From RCIO01 sp035555795 (GTDB lineage: Bacteria; Pseudomonadota; Alphaproteobacteria; Rhizobiales; Rhizobiaceae): DNA of 38,741 nt. A program made the position numbers and the translations under genes. How positions within the stretch are numbered: the first letter of the stretch is position 1; the number at the start of each line of letters is the position of its first letter. This document shows, piece by piece, positions 35,121 to 38,741 of this stretch. The stretch is taken from the NCBI GenBank assembly GCA_035555795.1, contig DATMGE010000064.1, positions 1 through 38,741 on the forward strand, read 5' to 3'. The notes under the pieces were generated by a model that was given only the letters and a program-made list of their open reading frames with translations, was not told where the DNA came from and ran no database searches.

Positions 35121-35137
35121 TCTGGAATTGTTCTAAA
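35121..35137. promoter_or_regulatory. Candidate Irr box (ICE motif) upstream of rirA
   Basis: The half-sites TCTGGAA (35121-35127) and TTCTAAA (35131-35137), separated by three bases, match the Irr/ICE consensus TTTAGAA-N3-TTCTAAA in 12 of 14 half-site positions. It lies 41 bases upstream of the rirA ATG. Irr control of rirA has been described in Agrobacterium, so the placement makes sense. Confidence 0.55.
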
Positions 35138-35177
35138 CAAGCCGTAGCTAGTGTCGAACAGCGTGAGAGGATTCTCC

Positions 35178-35636
35178 ATGCGCCTGACTCGTCAGACCAA
35201 TTACGCCATCCGCATCCTGATGTATTGCGCAGCCAACGATACGCGACTCAGCCGTATTCCCGAGATTGCCGCAGCTTACTCCGTGTCGGAGCTTTTCCTG
35301 TTCAAGATCCTTCAGCCGCTGGTCGAGCACCGTCTGGTAGAAACGGTCCGCGGCCGCAATGGCGGCGTGCGCCTGGCGCAGCCGGCGGCGGATATCACCT
35401 TGTTCGACGTGGTGCGCGTGACTGAAGAGAGCTTCGCCATGGCCGAGTGCTTCGAAAACGACGCCACGGATTGCCCGCTGATCGATTCCTGCGCGCTCAA
35501 TGCGGCGCTGCGCGAGGCGCTGGGCGCTTTCTTCCAGGTGCTCCAGTCCCACACCATCGCCGATCTGATATCGTCGCGACCTGCCATGCGGAACCTGTTG
35601 GGAATCGAAGCACCCGCGCTCCAGCAGGCAAGCTGA
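35178..35636 (+). CDS. rirA: Iron-responsive Rrf2-family regulator RirA
   Basis: A 152-aa Rrf2-family winged-helix regulator, the global iron-response repressor of Rhizobiales that senses iron through an Fe-S cluster. The N-terminus MRLTRQTNYAIRILMYCAAN and recognition region SELFLFKILQPL, then VETVRGRNGGVRL, match known RirA closely. The three cluster cysteines are C91, C99 and C105 (AECFENDATDCPLIDSC). The start has GAGAGG seven bases upstream. The gene is convergent with the hmu operon, a classic RirA target, and its own upstream region has IRO-like and Irr-like boxes. Confidence 0.95.
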   Translation: MRLTRQTNYAIRILMYCAANDTRLSRIPEIAAAYSVSELFLFKILQPLVEHRLVETVRGRNGGVRLAQPAADITLFDVVRVTEESFAMAECFENDATDCPLIDSCALNAALREALGAFFQVLQSHTIADLISSRPAMRNLLGIEAPALQQAS

Positions 35637-35662
35637 GCCCACAGGGCGCAGCCATCCACCTT

Positions 35663-36454
35663 TCAGGCGGCTGACTGCGGCAGGATGAAGGGAATATTGC
35701 CTGTCGGCAGCGCTCCTACGCGCAGCGCGCAATCGAACACTTCTTCGATCATATCGTCGTTCAGCACATCGGCGGGCGCACCCGCAGCCGCGACCCTACC
35801 CTTATGCATCAGCACGACCTGATCCGCGAACATCGCGGTGAGATTGAGATCGTGCAGGATCGCGATGACGCCCCCGCCCCGGCGGGCGAAATCACGGGCG
35901 ATGCGCATGATGATGAGCTGGTGCTTGATGTCGAGGCTGGAGACCGGCTCGTCCAGGAACAGATAGCGCGGTTCGCCCGAAAGCACCGGCGCCCACATCT
36001 GGCACAGGACCCGCGCAAGCTGCACGCGCTGCTGCTCGCCACCGGAAAGCTCCTGATAGAACCGCCCGGAAAAGCCTTCCAGGTCCACCGCCGCCAATGC
36101 ACGTTCCGGCAGGCGCTTCTCCTCCCCGGCCAGCGCACCGCTGCGGCCGCTCATCAGGCCGAGCGCCACGATCTCGCGCACGGTGAAGGGGAAGGAAAGC
36201 GACGTCGCCTGCGGCAGCACGCCCCGGACCGACGCGGCCTCCCACGGCTTCATGGAGGCAAGGTCGCGACCGTTCATGCGCACTTCGCCAGTATAGGCGA
36301 GATCGCCGGATACCGCCTTCAGCAGCGTCGTCTTGCCGGAGCCGTTCGGCCCGCAAATGGCGGTCACCTGTCCCGGCCCCGCCACGAGGCTGGCTGCGTG
36401 GACGATGGGCTCGCCGCCCAGCGAGACCGATACGTTCCTGGCTTCGATGCTCAT
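35663..36454 (-). CDS. hmuV: Haem ABC transporter ATP-binding protein
   Basis: A 263-aa ATPase that powers haem import through HmuU. Walker A is GPNGSGKT (residues 35-42), the ABC signature LSGGEQQRV (136-144) and Walker B YLFLDEP (164-170); the switch histidine is in AILHDLNLTAMFAD. It is the last gene of the hmuSTUV order on the minus strand and starts eight bases after hmuU ends. Its 3' end faces rirA across a 26-base gap with no clear terminator. Confidence 0.95.
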   Translation of the reverse strand: MSIEARNVSVSLGGEPIVHAASLVAGPGQVTAICGPNGSGKTTLLKAVSGDLAYTGEVRMNGRDLASMKPWEAASVRGVLPQATSLSFPFTVREIVALGLMSGRSGALAGEEKRLPERALAAVDLEGFSGRFYQELSGGEQQRVQLARVLCQMWAPVLSGEPRYLFLDEPVSSLDIKHQLIIMRIARDFARRGGGVIAILHDLNLTAMFADQVVLMHKGRVAAAGAPADVLNDDMIEEVFDCALRVGALPTGNIPFILPQSAA

Positions 36455-36462
36455 GTCGCGCC

Positions 36463-37554
36463 CTACAGATCGAGGATGCCGCGGCGGCGCAGCAATATCC
36501 AGAGGAAGAACGGCGCTCCCACCGCTGCCGTCACGATACCGATCGGCAATTCGGCGGGCGCCACGATAGTGCGGCTCACGACATCGGCAAGCAGCAGCAG
36601 ACTCGCCCCGAGCAGGCCCGCCGCCGGCAGAAGGAAGCGGTGGTCGGGGCCGATCAGCAGCCGCAGCAGATGCGGCACCACGATGCCGACGAAACCGATG
36701 CCGCCCGAAACGGCGACCGAAGCGCCAGTCGCAGCCGCGACCGCAACGATGGCGATGTTCTTGAACAGTTGCACCGGCACGCCGAGATGGCGGGCGGATG
36801 CCTCGCCAAGCGACAGTGCGTTCAGCCCGCGCGCAAGAAACGGGCTGGCGATCAGCGCCAGGGCGATGATCGGGCCGGCAGCCGCGATCTTCGTCCAGGT
36901 CGCGCCCGCCAGCGAGCCCAGGCCCCAGAATGTCAGGTCGCGCAATTGCTGGTCGTTGGCGATGTAGACCATCACGCCGGAAAACGCGCCGGCAAGCGCA
37001 CCGAGCGCGATGCCCGCCAGCAGCATGGTGGCGATCGATGTCTGTCCGCGCCGGGTCGCGACGCGATAGAGAATAAGCGTGGTGGCGAGGCCGCCCAGAA
37101 ATGCCGCCAGCGGCAGCGCATAGATTCCGAGCAGGGCGACGGCCGGAGCGGCAAAGCCCCCTCCCAGCACGATGATGATGATCGCGCCTAGTCCGGCGCC
37201 TGAGGAAACGCCTACAATACCCGGATCTGCAAGCGGATTCCGGAACAACCCCTGCATGGTCGCGCCGGACACGGCAAGTGCGGCGCCGATCAGCACGCCG
37301 AGGATCGTCCGCGGCAATCTTATGTCGTAGATGATGATCCGGTCGCGGGCCGACAATTCGCCAATACCCAGCCAGTCGGCGATGACCGACCCGACGGACG
37401 CGTCCGACGCGCCCGCCGTCAGGCTGAAAAGGAAGGTCGCGGCAAGAACCGCAACCAGAATGAGTATGGCAAGGCGCGCCCGCGCCGAGCGGTCGCCGTC
37501 GGCGACCGCCCAGCTGAAGCGGGAGCGGCCCTCAATATTGTCCACCGCCGCCAT
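36463..37554 (-). CDS. hmuU: Haem ABC transporter permease
   Basis: A 363-aa inner-membrane permease of the BtuC/FecCD family with about ten transmembrane helices. Typical stretches are RLPRTILGVLIGAALAVSGA, MQGLFRNPLADPGIVGVSSG and GFVGIVVPHLLRLLIGPDHR. It moves haem from HmuT into the cytoplasm together with HmuV. It begins three bases after hmuT ends. The length is normal. Confidence 0.95.
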   Translation of the reverse strand: MAAVDNIEGRSRFSWAVADGDRSARARLAILILVAVLAATFLFSLTAGASDASVGSVIADWLGIGELSARDRIIIYDIRLPRTILGVLIGAALAVSGATMQGLFRNPLADPGIVGVSSGAGLGAIIIIVLGGGFAAPAVALLGIYALPLAAFLGGLATTLILYRVATRRGQTSIATMLLAGIALGALAGAFSGVMVYIANDQQLRDLTFWGLGSLAGATWTKIAAAGPIIALALIASPFLARGLNALSLGEASARHLGVPVQLFKNIAIVAVAAATGASVAVSGGIGFVGIVVPHLLRLLIGPDHRFLLPAAGLLGASLLLLADVVSRTIVAPAELPIGIVTAAVGAPFFLWILLRRRGILDL

Positions 37555-37557
37555 TTC

Positions 37558-38445
37558 CTAGTCCGAGACCGCGTCGCCATAGAGCGCATGTGCCAGGTCG
37601 CGGATCGCGCTGGCCGTGCGCGGTCCGAAACCAAGCAGATAGGCGCCGTCCATGCGCACGACGGCATGGTTCTGCGCCGCCGGCGTTCCCACCATTGCGG
37701 CATGGCTGAAAAGCGCATCGTTGGCCGCCGAGTGATCGCCAACGCGGTCCATCATCAGCACCACGTCCGGACGCGCCGCCTGGACGGCCTCGTCGGTGAG
37801 CGGCTTGTAGCCTTCATAGCCATCGACCGCATTGACGCCGCCTGCCATGGCGATGATGCCGTCAGCCGCCGTGCCATGACCGGAAGCAAGGATCCGCCCG
37901 CCCTGCATGGACAGGATGAACAGCACGCGCTTGCGCTCCGTCACCGCCGCCACCGCCTTTTCGGCAGCGTCGATATCGGCGCCCACCTTTTCGGCAAGCT
38001 GGTCAGCCTTCTCTTCGGTGCCGAGCGCGCGGCCCACCGCCTCTATCTTGGCGAGAATCCCCGCGCGGTCGAACGTCTCGGGCACGGTCACCATTTCCAC
38101 GCTCGCCTTGCGGAGCACCTCAAGCGCTTCCGGGGGACCGCTGCCCTCGAGCATCAAAATCGCGCTTGGGTCGACGGACATCAGCCCTTCGGGCGACAGG
38201 GCACGCATATAGCCCACATCCGGAAGCGCCTCGGATTCGGGCGGAAACATGCTGGTCGAATCGCGCGCGATCAGTCGCTTTTCCTCGCCCAGCGCGTAGA
38301 CGATCTCGGTCAGCGAACCGCCCACAGCCACCAGGCGCGACGAATCGGAGAATGTCTCGACATTGTTTGCCGCCGCCGGTGCGATCACGGCGACGGTCAA
38401 GGCCGTTGCCGCAAGAACGGCACGCAAGCGCTTGAAAGAATTCAT
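37558..38445 (-). CDS. hmuT: Periplasmic haem-binding protein
   Basis: A 295-aa cluster III-type periplasmic binding protein for haem. An N-terminal Sec signal peptide (MNSFKRLRAVLAATALTVAV, cleaved probably after APAAA near residue 26) is followed by SRLVAVGGSLTEIVYALG. The usual haem-ligand tyrosine is probably in PDVGYMRALSPEGLM. The start has a GGAAGG site seven bases upstream. It follows hmuS after a 93-base spacer that carries a repeat and a strong hairpin. Confidence 0.95.
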   Translation of the reverse strand: MNSFKRLRAVLAATALTVAVIAPAAANNVETFSDSSRLVAVGGSLTEIVYALGEEKRLIARDSTSMFPPESEALPDVGYMRALSPEGLMSVDPSAILMLEGSGPPEALEVLRKASVEMVTVPETFDRAGILAKIEAVGRALGTEEKADQLAEKVGADIDAAEKAVAAVTERKRVLFILSMQGGRILASGHGTAADGIIAMAGGVNAVDGYEGYKPLTDEAVQAARPDVVLMMDRVGDHSAANDALFSHAAMVGTPAAQNHAVVRMDGAYLLGFGPRTASAIRDLAHALYGDAVSD

Positions 38446-38462
38446 GGTCTTCCTTCCTCATA

Positions 38463-38487
38463 GCGGTCCAGCATCACGCTGAACCGC
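38463..38487. other. Strong hairpin in the hmuS-hmuT spacer
   Basis: GCGGT (38463-38467) pairs with ACCGC (38483-38487) and CAGC (38469-38472) with GCTG (38478-38481), with one mismatch and a 5-nt loop. It lies just upstream of the hmuT ribosome site, with no T run on the operon strand. It may stabilise or process the hmu transcript. Confidence 0.6.
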
Positions 38488-38497
38488 CCATCTCTTT

Positions 38498-38541
38498 GTT
38501 TATGCAACGCCAAGCGATTCAGCCGGCTGCAAAATGCTCTA
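38498..38541 (-). repeat. REP-like hairpin repeat, copy B (hmuS/hmuT spacer)
   Basis: On the minus strand it starts TAGAGCATTTTGCAGCCGG, and its TAG is the hmuS stop codon. It is clearly related to copy A at 3875-3921: the first 19 bases differ at one position, and GGCGTTGCATAAA near the end corresponds to GGCGTCGCACAAA. The internal stem is weaker than in copy A. Confidence 0.7.
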
Positions 38542-38741
38542 GGCAGCGGTCTGTTCGCGAGTGCGCGGCAGGCCTTCGGCAAGCATGCGCCAGTCGTCGC
38601 GCTCCATGCGGCCTTCCTTGCGCAGGCCGAAGAACTGGATGATCAGTTCGCCGTCGGAACCATAGGCCTCCACGGACGTGACGTGGCCCTCGGTGTTCGG
38701 CTTGCGCACCGCCCAGACTTCCCGGATGTGGTCCGTCCGCA
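38539..38741 (-). CDS. hmuS: Haemin-degrading factor HmuS, C-terminal end (truncated by window edge)
   Basis: The last 66 codons of a HemS/HmuS family haem-binding and haem-degrading protein. The visible tail includes IREVWAVRKPNTEGHVTSVE and ELIIQFFGLRKEG, then the final WRMLAEGLPRTREQTAA. The order hmuS-hmuT-hmuU-hmuV is the standard haem-uptake arrangement. The remainder and the operon promoter lie right of the window. The stop codon is provided by the repeat described at 38498-38541. Confidence 0.93.
   Translation of the reverse strand, partial: RTDHIREVWAVRKPNTEGHVTSVEAYGSDGELIIQFFGLRKEGRMERDDWRMLAEGLPRTREQTAA

Overview
This 38.7 kb, GC-rich window comes from an alphaproteobacterial chromosome, most likely order Hyphomicrobiales (Rhizobiales), in or near the Mesorhizobium/Phyllobacteriaceae branch. 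The reasons are the nuoA-to-nuoN operon continuing into birA, rnj, a methylmalonyl-CoA epimerase and a DUF1467 protein next to proS; the rhizobial iron regulator RirA beside a hmu haem-uptake operon; and a UDP-galacturonate cell-envelope cluster. Family-level placement is inference.

Region 1 (1-1512): the start of proS (minus strand, cut by the window edge), then a 566-base gap. The gap holds a strong plus-strand intrinsic terminator (651-679) that probably ends a ~150-nt small RNA. A plus-strand cupin gene (856-1452) follows and interrupts the usual proS/DUF1467 adjacency.

Region 2 (1513-20654, all minus strand): one long, tightly packed unit, nuoA-B-C-D-E-F-[helix-hairpin-helix protein]-[37-aa ORF]-G-H-[63-aa membrane protein]-I-J-K-L-M-N-birA-rnj-mce-DUF1467. 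It encodes all 14 core subunits of proton-pumping NADH:quinone oxidoreductase. Three extra small genes are embedded, each with start/stop overlaps to its neighbours. NuoE carries a C-terminal DNA-binding-like H3TH domain, and the separate protein between nuoF and nuoG carries the same domain.

Region 3 (20655-27364): a plus-strand cell-envelope cluster of a GT2 polyprenyl-phosphate sugar synthase, a LAB_N small membrane protein, an ArnT/Rgt-type polyprenyl-sugar transferase, UDP-glucose dehydrogenase and UDP-glucuronate epimerase. Together these could make UDP-GalA, load it on a lipid carrier and transfer it to LPS. A convergent O-antigen-ligase-like gene overlaps the end of the epimerase gene.

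Region 4 (27365-32711): a ferredoxin-reductase-like flavoprotein gene divergent from deoC, a double-domain ALDH16-type aldehyde dehydrogenase gene and a MarR/HpaR-like regulator gene. DeoC makes acetaldehyde, and the dehydrogenase is a natural next step.

Region 5 (32712-38741): a small membrane-anchored protein, a DUF445 membrane protein, a GNAT acetyltransferase, then rirA with candidate iron-box operators, convergent with hmuV-hmuU-hmuT-hmuS (hmuS cut by the window edge). A hairpin-forming repeat occurs twice, in the birA/rnj and hmuS/hmuT spacers, and in each case supplies the stop codon of the upstream gene. No tRNA, rRNA, CRISPR array or insertion sequence was seen.
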